Of a DNA stretch of 64,000 bases, positions 37,310-44,919 are shown one piece after another. The stretch spans positions 9,300,001 to 9,364,000 of the forward strand of contig OY969916.1 of the NCBI GenBank assembly GCA_963704535.1, written 5' to 3'. The stretch comes from G963704535 sp963704535. Its GTDB lineage: Bacteria; Chloroflexota; Chloroflexia; Chloroflexales; Roseiflexaceae. How positions within the stretch are numbered: position 1 is the stretch's first letter; each line of letters begins with the position of its first letter. The notes below the pieces were generated by a model. The model searched no databases and was not told where the DNA came from. It saw only the letters and a list, made by a program, of their open reading frames with translations. The position numbers and the translations under genes were made by a program.

Positions 37310-38521
37310 CTACAGCGGCAGCGCTACGTGAAACGTCGTGCCCTGCCGCTCTTTGCTTTCGAACCAAATCCGGCCGCCGTGCCGCGTCACGATCGCCTGC
37401 GCGATGAACAGGCCGACGCCCATGCCGGCGACTGAGCCGCTGGTCCTGCGGGCGCGGTAGAACCGCTCGAAGATTCGGTCGCGCTCCTCGGCCGGGATGC
37501 CTACCCCATGGTCGTGGACCAGGAGCAGCGCCTCCGCGCCCTGTTCGCCATCCACACGCCGGATACTCACCTCGATCGGCCCGCCGTTTGGCGCATACTT
37601 GATCGCGTTGCTCAATAGGTTGCCGAGCACCTGCGCGATCCGCAGCTCATCGAAGTTGCCGACGATCGGCCCGGTCGTCTCCTCCAGGATGATCTGATGC
37701 AGCTCGCTTATCCCACGCGCCTGGTCGACCACTTGCCTGGTGATCGCGACTAGATCGGTCTTATACTGATCGAGTTGCAGGCGGTCCATGCCGATCCGGG
37801 CGATGTCCGAGATCTGCTCAAGCAGGCTAATTGTTCGGGTGACCTGCTGCGAGACGATATCCAGGCCTTTGCGATTAGGATCGTCGGGTATCTTCGCGCT
37901 GCGCCGCAACATCAGGTCGGCGTAGCCTTTGATTGATGCCAGCGGATTCTTCAGCTCGTGGGAGATAATCGAAAGGAACTCGTCGCGTTGTCGATCCTGG
38001 GCCTCGAACTGCTCGCGCAGCCGCTTGACCTCTTGGGCCAACAACGTTTGCCGTAACGCGGTGGCGGTATGCGCGGTGATCGCATTCAGCAGCGGCGGGA
38101 GTTCCTCCTCCGTCAACTCTTCCGCCGAGGCGAAGACAAACGCCCCAATCGGCGCCCCGCCAGCGATCAGCGGCATAATCGCCAGCGTCGGTCGCTGCTC
38201 AGGGGCGTGAGCGCCGTTCGAGCCGCGCGCTGCTAGCAACTGCGGGCGCCTGTCGGCCAGCGCCTGGCCGACAGGTGTGTTGGTCGTCAACGGTTGGCGT
38301 GGGGGCACGTCGGGCAACCACTGGTCGAGGCCGCGCTGGACCAGGCAAAAGATCTCGTCACGATCAAGGAGCCAGATGCCGCCGCCGTCGATGGAGGGGG
38401 TCGCGAGTACACGGTCGAGGATGTGCCGCGCGAGGTCGTCTGGATTGTGCGCACTGTTTGCGGCGTCGATGACCGCCAACAGCGTTGAAAGCTGTTCGTC
38501 GGGCTGTTGTGGATTGATCAC
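37310..38521 (-). CDS. GAF-domain sensor histidine kinase (soluble)
   Basis: A 403-residue kinase without membrane helices. A GAF domain (about residues 15-160; HILDRVLATPSIDGGGIWLL, PLIAGGAPIGAFVFAS), a short coiled coil, HisKA with H-box FLSIISHELKNPLASIKGY (His188), and HATPase_c with NLLSNAIKYAPNG (N box), HDHGVGI (G1) and GMGVGLFIAQAI (G2). It senses an intracellular signal through GAF; the ligand is unknown. The GTG at 38521 is preferred (GGAG nine bases upstream); the longer frame starts in a repeat. No response regulator is adjacent, so it is an orphan here. Confidence 0.92.
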   Translation of the reverse strand: MINPQQPDEQLSTLLAVIDAANSAHNPDDLARHILDRVLATPSIDGGGIWLLDRDEIFCLVQRGLDQWLPDVPPRQPLTTNTPVGQALADRRPQLLAARGSNGAHAPEQRPTLAIMPLIAGGAPIGAFVFASAEELTEEELPPLLNAITAHTATALRQTLLAQEVKRLREQFEAQDRQRDEFLSIISHELKNPLASIKGYADLMLRRSAKIPDDPNRKGLDIVSQQVTRTISLLEQISDIARIGMDRLQLDQYKTDLVAITRQVVDQARGISELHQIILEETTGPIVGNFDELRIAQVLGNLLSNAIKYAPNGGPIEVSIRRVDGEQGAEALLLVHDHGVGIPAEERDRIFERFYRARRTSGSVAGMGVGLFIAQAIVTRHGGRIWFESKERQGTTFHVALPL

Positions 38522-38620
38522 GCTGTCGGCTCCGTCTATCAGACCGCCGCGAACTTGTACGCTGCGAATCGCTCCCGCGGCCAGAGCGCTAATAGATGCT
38601 CGACAGCAAATAGTGTTCCA

Positions 38621-38708
38621 CAAACTGGTGGTCCACCACAGTAGTTTTGCGGGGGCGATTTGGAGGGGTGGCCCCCTCTAAGCCTCCTCCACATCGCAAT
38701 ACCTGTGT
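38621..38708. repeat. Family C hairpin repeat
   Basis: CACAAACTGGTGGTCCACCACAGTAGTTTTGCGGGGG, a GGAGGGG/CCCCTC core and CTAAGCCTCCTCCACAT. Same ends as the copy at 12433. It sits between folK and the histidine kinase. Confidence 0.75.
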
Positions 38709-38744
38709 GGTAAGCCGTAGGGGTGCCGTGACGACGGCGGAGTA

Positions 38745-39239
38745 TCAGGTTGTCTCTTCGTAGAGCTTCACCTGGTCGGCGTCGTCGGTATCCTGGAGCA
38801 ATTGCGAGACCGTGTAGTACATGACCGGATGCATGAGGTTCGGCGCGATCTCAACCAGCGGCTTCAGCACGAAGGCCCGTTCGGCGATGCGCGGGTGCGG
38901 GACCGTCAACTTGTGGCTGTCCATTTGGATCGCCCCGTAGAAGAGCAGATCCAGATCGATCGGGCGCGGGCCGAACTGCACGCCGGGGCGGCGGCCCATA
39001 TCCCTCTCAATTGCTTGAAGGGCCTCCAGCAGCTCAAGCGGCTTCAGCGGAGTCTTGGCGTGGAGTGCCGCGTTGATGAAGGCGTCGTGGCGCACGTAGC
39101 CGAGGGGCGCCGCCACGTAGAGCTTTGAGACTTTCACCACCTGCAGGACCGAGCCGAGGCGCTTGACGGCGTCGCGCATGAAGCCAACCCGATCGCCCAA
39201 GTTGCTGCCCAGACCAATGTAGACGTTTTGCTCTTTCAT
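38745..39239 (-). CDS. folK: 2-amino-4-hydroxy-6-hydroxymethyldihydropteridine pyrophosphokinase
   Basis: HPPK transfers pyrophosphate from ATP to the pterin in folate synthesis. It has 164 residues with YIGLGSNLGDR at the N-terminus, the pterin-binding FINAALHAKT, and the signature RRPGVQFGPRPIDLDLL(F)Y followed by VPHPRIAERAFVL. The start MKEQNVYIG at 39239 is preferred over an ATG at 39284 because a promoter -10 box at 39295-39300 would leave only about four leader bases for the latter, and 39239 gives the usual N-terminus. No other folate gene is adjacent. Confidence 0.93.
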   Translation of the reverse strand: MKEQNVYIGLGSNLGDRVGFMRDAVKRLGSVLQVVKVSKLYVAAPLGYVRHDAFINAALHAKTPLKPLELLEALQAIERDMGRRPGVQFGPRPIDLDLLFYGAIQMDSHKLTVPHPRIAERAFVLKPLVEIAPNLMHPVMYYTVSQLLQDTDDADQVKLYEETT

Positions 39240-39294
39240 CGGCCGCCCGCGATACGTAAGTGGTGCCTCAAGTTGGAGTTCCATGGGACTCTCT

Positions 39295-39322
39295 ATTATA
39301 CCATTCTCTTGAATGGACGCAA
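39295..39322 (-). promoter_or_regulatory. Promoter for folK
   Basis: On the minus strand: TTGCGT (39317-39322), 16-base spacer, TATAAT (39295-39300). Transcription should start near 39288, inside the longest open frame, which supports the downstream start codon. The rest of 39323-39577 holds only repeats. Confidence 0.55.
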
Positions 39323-39362
39323 CGGTTGCGCGCGCGGCAACGGCATGCTAGGATGAGCGCTC

Positions 39363-39460
39363 AGAGACTGTCTGAAAAGGGGAGTTTGGGGCTGCCCCCT
39401 CAAGAATCCCTTTCCATCACGGAGCGCGGGTGACACACGGGCCTTTTCAGGCAGCTTCTC
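39363..39460. repeat. Family B hairpin repeat, long form
   Basis: AGAGACTGTCTGAAAAGGGGAGTTTGGGG, CCCCTCAAGAATCCCTTTCCA, a 30-base spacer and CCTTTTCAGGCAGCTTCTC, which pairs back with the left end. Same organisation as 31501-31600. Confidence 0.8.
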
Positions 39461-39512
39461 AGGATCTGGATGTTCGAGCTAATAAACGTGCCGTGTGTTG
39501 AATTTCGCAATC

Positions 39513-39572
39513 CAGCATGAAACGTGAAACGTGGTGCGTGATTATCCGCTCCCTTATCCGCTCATCGTGATG
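39513..39572. repeat. 7-mer arrays (GTGAAAC and ATCCGCT types) upstream of the NUDIX gene
   Basis: Three GTGAAAC-like units and two ATCCGCT(C) units in tandem, unpaired. They end within six bases of the start codon, so they occupy the place where an SD would be expected. Confidence 0.65.
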
Positions 39573-39577
39573 CGTAA

Positions 39578-40114
39578 ATGACGAGCGACGAACCACAATG
39601 GCAAGCGATTCGCTTCTGTTCCCGCTGCGGGGCGGCGTTGGGCGAGCGAAGCGTGGGCGGGCGGGTGCGGCCGGCGTGCCTGGCGTGCGGCTTCGTCGTC
39701 TACCTCGATCCGAAGGTCGCTTGCGGCGTGCTTGTCGCGCAGGATGGGCGGGTGCTGCTGGTGCGGCGGCGCCACCAGCCAGGGCGCGGTCTGTGGTGCC
39801 TGCCCTGCGGCTTCGCCGACGCCGACGAGCCGCCTGAGCAGGCCGCCCGCCGCGAGGCCCGCGAGGAGGCCGGCATCGACGTCGTGCTGGACGACCTGCT
39901 GGGCGTGTATCACTACACCGACGACCCGCGCGGCGCCGGCATCCTGCTGGCCTTCCTGGCCCACCGCGCCGGCGATGGCGTCCCCGCCGCCGGCGACGAC
40001 GCCGACGATGTAGGCTTCTTCGACGCCGGCGCCCTGCCGCCGATCTCGCACCACACCCACCGCCGCGCGATCGAGGACTGGGCGGCGAGAGATGAGCAAC
40101 GTGATGCACGATAA
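39578..40114 (+). CDS. NUDIX hydrolase with zinc ribbon (NADH pyrophosphatase-like)
   Basis: A 178-residue protein. A zinc ribbon with Cys14, 17, 34 and 37 (FCSRCG, CLACGF) precedes a NUDIX domain whose box runs from Gly78 (GFADADEPPEQAARREAREEAG, Gly-x5-Glu-x7-Arg-Glu-x2-Glu-Glu-x-Gly). The arrangement resembles NudC/NUDIX-zinc-ribbon proteins that hydrolyse NADH, ADP-ribose or related pyrophosphates; the diagnostic SQPWPFPxS motif of NudC is absent. ATG at 39578 has no clear SD. The next small gene overlaps its 3' end by 23 bases. Confidence 0.9.
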   Translation: MTSDEPQWQAIRFCSRCGAALGERSVGGRVRPACLACGFVVYLDPKVACGVLVAQDGRVLLVRRRHQPGRGLWCLPCGFADADEPPEQAARREAREEAGIDVVLDDLLGVYHYTDDPRGAGILLAFLAHRAGDGVPAAGDDADDVGFFDAGALPPISHHTHRRAIEDWAARDEQRDAR

Positions 40115-40316
40115 GCCTACCGCCGAGCATCTGCGGCGGCAAATACGACAGTTGATCCTACTTCGCGAGACCGGCCCCAAGAGCGCGGCCTGGCACGCCG
40201 CGCGGGCGCGCCTGATCTGGCGCCTGCAAGATGAGGTAAAGCGGGTCGGCGAAGATCCGGATTCCTCCCCGCGCACGACCACGGATGAGACGGAGCCGAA
40301 CACACTCCCTATGTGA
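40092..40316 (+). CDS. Small hypothetical protein overlapping the NUDIX gene
   Basis: A 74-residue, helical, charged protein (AEHLRRQIRQLILLRET, then ARARLIWRLQDEVKRV). It overlaps the NUDIX stop by 23 bases, has coding-like third-base GC and is followed at once by the pyr promoter region. I do not recognise it. The start could also be the ATG at 40104 (MHDKPTAE). It may be translated by coupling. Moderate confidence that it is real. Confidence 0.5.
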   Translation: MSNVMHDKPTAEHLRRQIRQLILLRETGPKSAAWHAARARLIWRLQDEVKRVGEDPDSSPRTTTDETEPNTLPM

Positions 40317-40362
40317 TGTAGGAAAGCTCCCGCATCAGGAAGCGCTCCGGCAGCCGTATGCC

Positions 40363-40391
40363 TTGACATCCTCCCGGCGGCGTGCTACCAT
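40363..40391 (+). promoter_or_regulatory. Promoter of the pyr operon
   Basis: TTGACA (40363-40368), 17-base spacer, TACCAT (40386-40391): the best-matching standard promoter in the window. It gives a leader of about 240 bases before pyrR, containing the attenuator described separately. Confidence 0.7.
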
Positions 40392-40400
40392 ACCCAAACC

Positions 40401-40430
40401 TTTAATTCAGCCCTGTGAGGCTGAGAAGGA
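40401..40430 (+). promoter_or_regulatory. PyrR-binding hairpin (anti-antiterminator) in the pyr leader
   Basis: TCAGCC/GGCTGA (40407-40412, 40419-40424) form a stem with a CTGTGA loop, then GAAGGA. The string CCTGTGAGGCTGAGAAGGA closely follows the Bacillus PyrR-binding consensus (CCAGAGAGGCT-GAGAAGG). Known pyr biology: PyrR with UMP binds this RNA and favours the terminator. Confidence 0.75.
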
Positions 40431-40496
40431 ATGCAAGATGAATCCTGCTCTGCCGCAGCGCACCGAGCGCTGCTTCTATACCCGACATCTTCAATG

Positions 40497-40531
40497 CCCT
40501 CCCGGCGATCCGCCGGGCCAGGGTTTTTTTA
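40497..40531 (+). terminator. Attenuator terminator of the pyr leader
   Basis: CCCTCCCGGCG-ATC-CGCCGGGCCAGGG followed by seven T: the only classical rho-independent terminator with a good T tract in the window. It lies 67 bases past the PyrR-binding hairpin and upstream of pyrR, as in Bacillus pyr attenuators. Confidence 0.85.
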
Positions 40532-40542
40532 TTGTGGTGTGA

Positions 40543-40620
40543 CTAGGATCTGTGGAGGGTGGGGTTTTGGGGAGGCACCCAGAGGGTACCCGTCTCCCCA
40601 AGCCCCTCCTGTTCCCACGA
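40543..40620. repeat. Family C hairpin repeat between attenuator and pyrR
   Basis: TGTGGAGGGTGGGGTTTTGGGGAGG followed after a spacer by CTCCCCAAGCCCCTCCT, an imperfect long stem. It lies in the transcribed leader just before the pyrR SD, so it could affect readthrough. Confidence 0.7.
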
Positions 40621-40641
40621 ATGCAGAGGGAGGCCACGCCG

Positions 40642-41193
40642 GTGAGCGAGAAACAGATCCTCTCGTCCGAAGACATGCGCCGGGCTATCACGCGCGTCGC
40701 CCACGAGATCGCCGAGCGTAACGAGGGCGTCCGTGACGTCGTGCTGGTCGGCATTCGGCGGCGCGGCGTCCCGCTGGCCAACCGGCTCGCCGCGACGCTG
40801 GCCGACTTCGAGGGCGTGCGGGTGCCGGTCGGTACGCTCGACATAACGCTGTACCGCGACGACCTGGAGCTGCGCGGCCCGGCCCCGGTGGTACGATCGA
40901 CGCACATCCCAGTCGATATCGACCGGCGCGTGGTGGTGCTGGTCGATGACGTGCTGTACACCGGGCGAACGGTGCGGGCGGCGCTGGATGCGCTGGTCGA
41001 TTTTGGGCGCCCGGCGCGCATCCAGCTTGCCGTGCTGGTGGACCGTGGCCACCGCGAGCTGCCGATCAGGGCCGACTTTGTGGGCAAGAATGTCCCGACC
41101 GCCGGCGACGAGCGGATCGAGACGCGTCTGCGCGAGGTGGACGGGAGCGAGGATGGAGTTTTATCGTCCGTGGAGATGCAAATTGAGAATTGA
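40642..41193 (+). CDS. pyrR: Bifunctional PyrR regulator/uracil phosphoribosyltransferase
   Basis: A 183-residue type I PRTase fold protein. The PRPP motif is VVVLVDDVLYTGRTVRAALD; VVLVGIRRRGVPLANRLA and PVGTLDITLYRDDL are typical of PyrR. It binds pyr leader RNA in response to UMP and can make UMP from uracil. The GTG at 40642 is chosen because AGGGAGG lies eight bases upstream; the longer frame runs through a hairpin repeat. The protein ends QIEN, codons supplied by a 7-mer repeat (ATTGAGAATTGA). First gene of the pyr operon. Confidence 0.95.
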   Translation: MSEKQILSSEDMRRAITRVAHEIAERNEGVRDVVLVGIRRRGVPLANRLAATLADFEGVRVPVGTLDITLYRDDLELRGPAPVVRSTHIPVDIDRRVVVLVDDVLYTGRTVRAALDALVDFGRPARIQLAVLVDRGHRELPIRADFVGKNVPTAGDERIETRLREVDGSEDGVLSSVEMQIEN

Positions 41194-41200
41194 CTACGCC

Positions 41201-41262
41201 TGTCAGTTGTCAGTTGTCAGTTGCGCCGCAACTGACAACTGACAACTGACAACTGACAACGG
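41201..41262. repeat. Inverted pair of 7-mer arrays CAGTTGT / ACAACTG
   Basis: Three CAGTTGT units, a 10-base loop and four ACAACTG units give a nearly perfect 25-bp stem between pyrR and pyrB. It could reduce readthrough into pyrB or stabilise the pyrR message. Confidence 0.88.
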
Positions 41263-41285
41263 ACCTTGTTTGAGGAGTGATATCG

Positions 41286-42269
41286 ATGAGCACTGCGACC
41301 GCCCCTCGCTCTGAGGCAGCCAGCGATGCGCCGCCCGCCAACGGCACCCACCGGCGGCACGCGCTCGATCTGGATGATTTCTCGCGCGCTGAGATCGCCG
41401 AGATCCTGGAGACGACCGCCAGCATGAAGGAGGTGCTGGGTCGCTCGATCAAACAGGTGCCGGCGCTGCGCGGGAAGACCGTGGTTAACATGTTCTTCGA
41501 GGAGAGCACGCGCACGCGGATCTCCTTCGAGCTTGCCGCCAGGTCGCTTTCGGCCAACGTAGTCTCGATGACGGCCAAGGGCAGCAGCGTCGAGAAGGGC
41601 GAGTCGCTGCTCGACACCGTGCGAACGCTCCAAGCCCTTGGCGCCGACATCCTGGTGATGCGCCACAGTGAGGCCGGGGCGCCGTACCTGGTCGCGCGGC
41701 ACTTCAAGGGCTCGGTGATCAACGGCGGCGATGGTCGCCACGCCCACCCGACCCAGGCGCTGCTCGACCTATTCACCATCCAGGAGAAGCTGGGGCGGCT
41801 GGCCGGGCTGAAGGTCGTGATCGTCGGCGATATCCTCCACAGCCGGGTCGCCCGCTCGAATTTGTGGGGCCTGACCACGATGGGGGCACAGATCACCCTC
41901 TGCGCGCCACAGACCTTGCTTGGCCCGGAAGGCTTTTGGAAGGCGACATGGCCGCACATCACCATTTCGACCGACCTGGATGAGTGCTTGGAGGACGCCG
42001 ACGTGATAATGACGCTGCGGCTGCAGAAGGAGCGCCAGGAGGCCGGTCTGCTGCCGTCGCTCCGTGAGTACAGCCGCTTCTTCGGCATCACGGCCGAGCG
42101 CGTCAAGCTGGCCGCGCCCCACTGCCTGGTGATGCACCCCGGTCCGATCAATGAAGGGGTCGAGATCATGCCTGATGTTGCGCTCTCGGCCCAGTCGGTG
42201 ATCGAAGATCAGGTCACCAATGGCGTGGCGGTGCGAATGGCGCTCCTCTATAGATTGGCCGGTGAATAG
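41286..42269 (+). CDS. pyrB: Aspartate carbamoyltransferase catalytic subunit
   Basis: A 327-residue enzyme forming N-carbamoyl-aspartate. The carbamoyl-phosphate motif is FFEESTRTRISFE; MTAKGSSVEKGESLLDT, VMRHSEAGAPY, INGGDGRHAHPTQALLD and MHPGPINEGVEI follow in order. The ATG at 41286 has SD GAGGAG. No pyrI regulatory subunit is seen, and the dihydroorotase downstream keeps active-site residues, so the ATCase may work alone or with PyrC. Second gene of the operon. Confidence 0.96.
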   Translation: MSTATAPRSEAASDAPPANGTHRRHALDLDDFSRAEIAEILETTASMKEVLGRSIKQVPALRGKTVVNMFFEESTRTRISFELAARSLSANVVSMTAKGSSVEKGESLLDTVRTLQALGADILVMRHSEAGAPYLVARHFKGSVINGGDGRHAHPTQALLDLFTIQEKLGRLAGLKVVIVGDILHSRVARSNLWGLTTMGAQITLCAPQTLLGPEGFWKATWPHITISTDLDECLEDADVIMTLRLQKERQEAGLLPSLREYSRFFGITAERVKLAAPHCLVMHPGPINEGVEIMPDVALSAQSVIEDQVTNGVAVRMALLYRLAGE

Positions 42270-42390
42270 TACAGCTCGACCGAAGTATACCAACGGTTTC
42301 TCACCACGAAGACACGAAGATACGAAGGCTTGGTAGTTGAAGCCCTTGGGCTATTTCCGCAGAACTGTAGTAGTCAATTGTCCTTTTGCA

Positions 42391-42421
42391 ACGGACAACT
42401 GACAACGGACAACGGACAACT
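42391..42421. repeat. 7-mer array ACAACGG upstream of pyrC
   Basis: Four ACAACGG/ACAACTG units in tandem; the opposite-strand partner is only a short TCAATTGTCC. It follows a CACGAAGA-type repeat at 42303-42328. It ends just before the pyrC SD (GGAGAAG). Confidence 0.75.
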
Positions 42422-42430
42422 GGAGAAGCT

Positions 42431-43924
42431 ATGCGCTATTTCATAAAGAACGGCTCGATCATCGATCCGGCCCGGCGAGTGGCGACGATCGGCAATGTCC
42501 TGGTCGAGGACGGTAAAGTCGCGCAGGTCAGCGACCTGGGCGATTTCGCGATGGAGTATGGGGCGGAGGATGAAAACCTGGAGGTCATCAACGCCCGCGG
42601 CGCGGTGATCGCGCCGGGCTTTATTGACCTTCACGCCCACCTGCGCGAGCCCGGCGAGGAATATAAAGAAACGATCGCGACGGCGACCCAGGCTGCGGCA
42701 CACGGCGGGTTCACCACCGTCTGCGCGATGCCGAACACGCAGCCGCCGCACGACTGCGCGGCGGTGGTGCGGCAGGTGCGCGAGATCGCCCGGCGCCGTG
42801 GCGCCGTGCGGGTCGAACCGATCGGCGCGATCACAATCGGCCGCGCCGGCGCGACGCTGGCCGAGATGGCCGAGCTGGTTGAGGCCGGCTGTATCGGCCT
42901 GAGCGACGACGGCAACCCGGTCGCCGACGCGGCGGTGATGCGCAATGCGCTGGCCTACGCGGCGATGCTCGACGTGCCGATCATGAGCCACTGCGAGGAC
43001 CGCAGCCTGAACCAGGGCTGGGCGATGCACGAGGGCGTGGTGAGCACACGGCTGGGGCTGCCGGGCTACCCGGCGGCGGCCGAGGAGGTGCAGATCGCCC
43101 GTGATATAGCGCTGGCCGAGATGACCGGGGCGCACATCCATATCTGCCACGTCAGCACCGCCGGCGGCATCGCGCTGATCCGGGCCGCCAAAGACCGTGG
43201 CATTCGCGTCACAGCCGAGGTCACGCCGCACCACCTGACTCTGACCGACCGCTGGGTGCTCGGCTCCATGGGCGCGTCCGATGCGCCGGCGAGCGCGGCA
43301 CCCCCGCAGCGCGACTCACGCAAGCGGCGCCGGAAAAAAATCGAGCCGGGCCTTGGGCTGCCGGCGTGGCTTGACCCCACGCTGCTGCCGCCGTACGATA
43401 CCGGCACGCGCGTCAGCCCGCCGCTGCGCGGCGAAGAGGATGTCGAGGCGCTGATCGAAGCGCTTCGCGACGGCACGATCGATGCGATCGCCACCGACCA
43501 TGCGCCGCACGGCACGATCGACAAGGAGTGCGAGTACCGCCTGGCCGCGCCGGGGATCTCTGGCCTGGAGACCGCGCTGGGCCTGGTGCTGACGCTGGTG
43601 CATCGCGGCGAGATGGACCTGGTCAACATGGTCGCGAAGCTGACCGAGGGCCCGGCCAGCATCCTTGGCCGCACCCCGGCGACGCTGCGGCCCGGCTCGC
43701 CGGCCGACATCGTGATCTTCGACCCCGACCATAATTGGATGGTCGACCCGCTCAAGTTTGCCTCGAAGGGCCGCAACACGCCGCTGGCCGGCCAGCGCCT
43801 GAAGGGCCAGGTGATGCTAACGATGGCGCGCGGACAGATCGTCTTCCGTCGCGGCAACTTCGGTGTGGGCACCGCGATGCTCCAGCAGGCGTCGAAGCTC
43901 GAAGGCATCCTAGAGGATGAGTAG
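42431..43924 (+). CDS. pyrC: Dihydroorotase (class I)
   Basis: A 497-residue amidohydrolase that closes carbamoyl-aspartate to dihydroorotate. Zinc ligands are in DLHAHLREPG; IMSHCEDRSL and HICHVSTAGGIALIRAAK supply further His ligands; DAIATDHAPH carries the metal-binding Asp. It is longer than usual (about 430) because of a basic, low-complexity insert, roughly residues 282-315 (APPQRDSRKRRRKKIEPG), between HHLTLTDRW and the YDTGTRVSPPLR active-site loop. The insert is not made of 7-mer repeats. ATG at 42431 follows GGAGAAG. pyrK starts two bases after the stop. Confidence 0.95.
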   Translation: MRYFIKNGSIIDPARRVATIGNVLVEDGKVAQVSDLGDFAMEYGAEDENLEVINARGAVIAPGFIDLHAHLREPGEEYKETIATATQAAAHGGFTTVCAMPNTQPPHDCAAVVRQVREIARRRGAVRVEPIGAITIGRAGATLAEMAELVEAGCIGLSDDGNPVADAAVMRNALAYAAMLDVPIMSHCEDRSLNQGWAMHEGVVSTRLGLPGYPAAAEEVQIARDIALAEMTGAHIHICHVSTAGGIALIRAAKDRGIRVTAEVTPHHLTLTDRWVLGSMGASDAPASAAPPQRDSRKRRRKKIEPGLGLPAWLDPTLLPPYDTGTRVSPPLRGEEDVEALIEALRDGTIDAIATDHAPHGTIDKECEYRLAAPGISGLETALGLVLTLVHRGEMDLVNMVAKLTEGPASILGRTPATLRPGSPADIVIFDPDHNWMVDPLKFASKGRNTPLAGQRLKGQVMLTMARGQIVFRRGNFGVGTAMLQQASKLEGILEDE

Positions 43925-43926
43925 CT

Positions 43927-44808
43927 GTGTCTCAGCAACGCCAGCTTTCAATCGTCGATCAGCGCCCTGCCACCGCCCGTCTGCGCTGGCTGACACTTGA
44001 TGCGCCTGATCTGGCGCGCGGTATCCGGCCCGGCCAGTACGTCCTGGTGCGCTGCGCCGAGGCGGGCTGCTACGATCCGCTGCTGCGCCGGCCGCTGTTC
44101 GTGGCCGCCGCCGAGCCGGCGCTTGGCCAGATCGGCTTGCTCTACGAGCCGGCCGAGTGTGGCCTCGCATGGCTCGCGCACGGTCGCAGCGGCGATACGC
44201 TCGATGTCGTCGGGCCGCTGGGCCATCCGTTCGCGATCGATGGTCGCACCCGCAACCTGCTGCTGATCGGCGCGGGGCCGGGGCTGGCGGCCCTGCTGCT
44301 GCTGTCGCGTGCGGCTGTCGCGCGCGGCTGCATGGTGACGCTGCTGGCCGGCGCCGCTGTAGCCGAGCAACTGCCGCCGCCGTTCTTGCTGCCCGGCGAG
44401 GTCGAGTACCAAAACATTATTGGGGCTGCAACCGATCTCCTTGCTCACACACAACCCTTGGCCGAGCCGCAGCGTGACAAGGCGACAAGGCGACAAGGTG
44501 ACAAGGCAACATTGCACCCTGAACCCGTCACCCCTTCACCCTCTCACCCCCTCACCTTGTCACCGATCGCCTGGGCCGACCAGGTCTGCGCCGCGCTGCC
44601 AGAGGATCAGCTCCCGGCGCTGTGCCAGGCGATCGGGGCCGTCAAGTACCGCTGGGAGCGCGGCTTTGCCAGCGCGCTGCTGGAGGGACCGATCGTCTGC
44701 GGCGTCGGGGCCTGCGGTGTCTGCGCCGTGCGCCTACGCAAGGGGTCGCGAACGCTGTGCAGCGATGGGCCGGTGTTCGATCTGCGCGATGTGCCGGAGG
44801 CTGGGTGA
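43927..44808 (+). CDS. pyrK: Dihydroorotate dehydrogenase electron-transfer subunit PyrK, with repeat insertion
   Basis: FAD/[2Fe-2S] protein of the ferredoxin-reductase family: GQYVLVRCAEAGCYDPLLRRPL (FAD binding), GPLGHPF, LLLIGAGPGLAALL (NAD site) and the cluster motif CGVGACGVCAVRLRKG with a last Cys in RTLCSDGPVF. Between NIIGAATDLLAHT and WADQVCAALP there is an insert of about 30 residues (RDKATRRQGDKATLHPEPVT) encoded by inverted 8-mer arrays at 44473-44564. The GTG at 43927 lies two bases after pyrC. The stop codon falls at the edge of another array. Known partners are class 1B PyrD; the neighbour here looks like class 2, which is odd. Confidence 0.92.
   Translation: MSQQRQLSIVDQRPATARLRWLTLDAPDLARGIRPGQYVLVRCAEAGCYDPLLRRPLFVAAAEPALGQIGLLYEPAECGLAWLAHGRSGDTLDVVGPLGHPFAIDGRTRNLLLIGAGPGLAALLLLSRAAVARGCMVTLLAGAAVAEQLPPPFLLPGEVEYQNIIGAATDLLAHTQPLAEPQRDKATRRQGDKATLHPEPVTPSPSHPLTLSPIAWADQVCAALPEDQLPALCQAIGAVKYRWERGFASALLEGPIVCGVGACGVCAVRLRKGSRTLCSDGPVFDLRDVPEAG
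44473..44564. repeat. Inverted 8-mer arrays within pyrK
   Basis: GTGACAAG/GCGACAAG units (44474-44507) and CACCCTCT/CACCTTGT units (44528-44563) are partly complementary and kept in frame, adding about 30 residues. Confidence 0.85.
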
Positions 44809-44888
44809 CAAGGTGAAGGGGTGAAGGGGTGAAAGGGTGACAACCTTACCCCTCACACAATACGCAACACGTAACTCGCAACACGCCT
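44802..44888. repeat. 8-mer and 7-mer arrays between pyrK and pyrD
   Basis: GGTGACAAGGTGAAGGGGTGAAGG-type units are followed by ACGCAACACGTAACTCGCAACACG units. The pyrK stop codon (TGA) lies in the first unit. Confidence 0.8.
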
Positions 44889-44919
44889 CCCCAAATCGTA
44901 ATTCGAAAAAGGGATTTTG

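Noticed and set aside
40438..40542. Possible leader peptide of 34 codons in the pyr leader (ATG after AGAAGGA, ending past the T tract)
   Set aside because: The AGAAGGA is part of the PyrR-binding site, the frame runs through the terminator without pyrimidine-related codons, and PyrR control explains the region.
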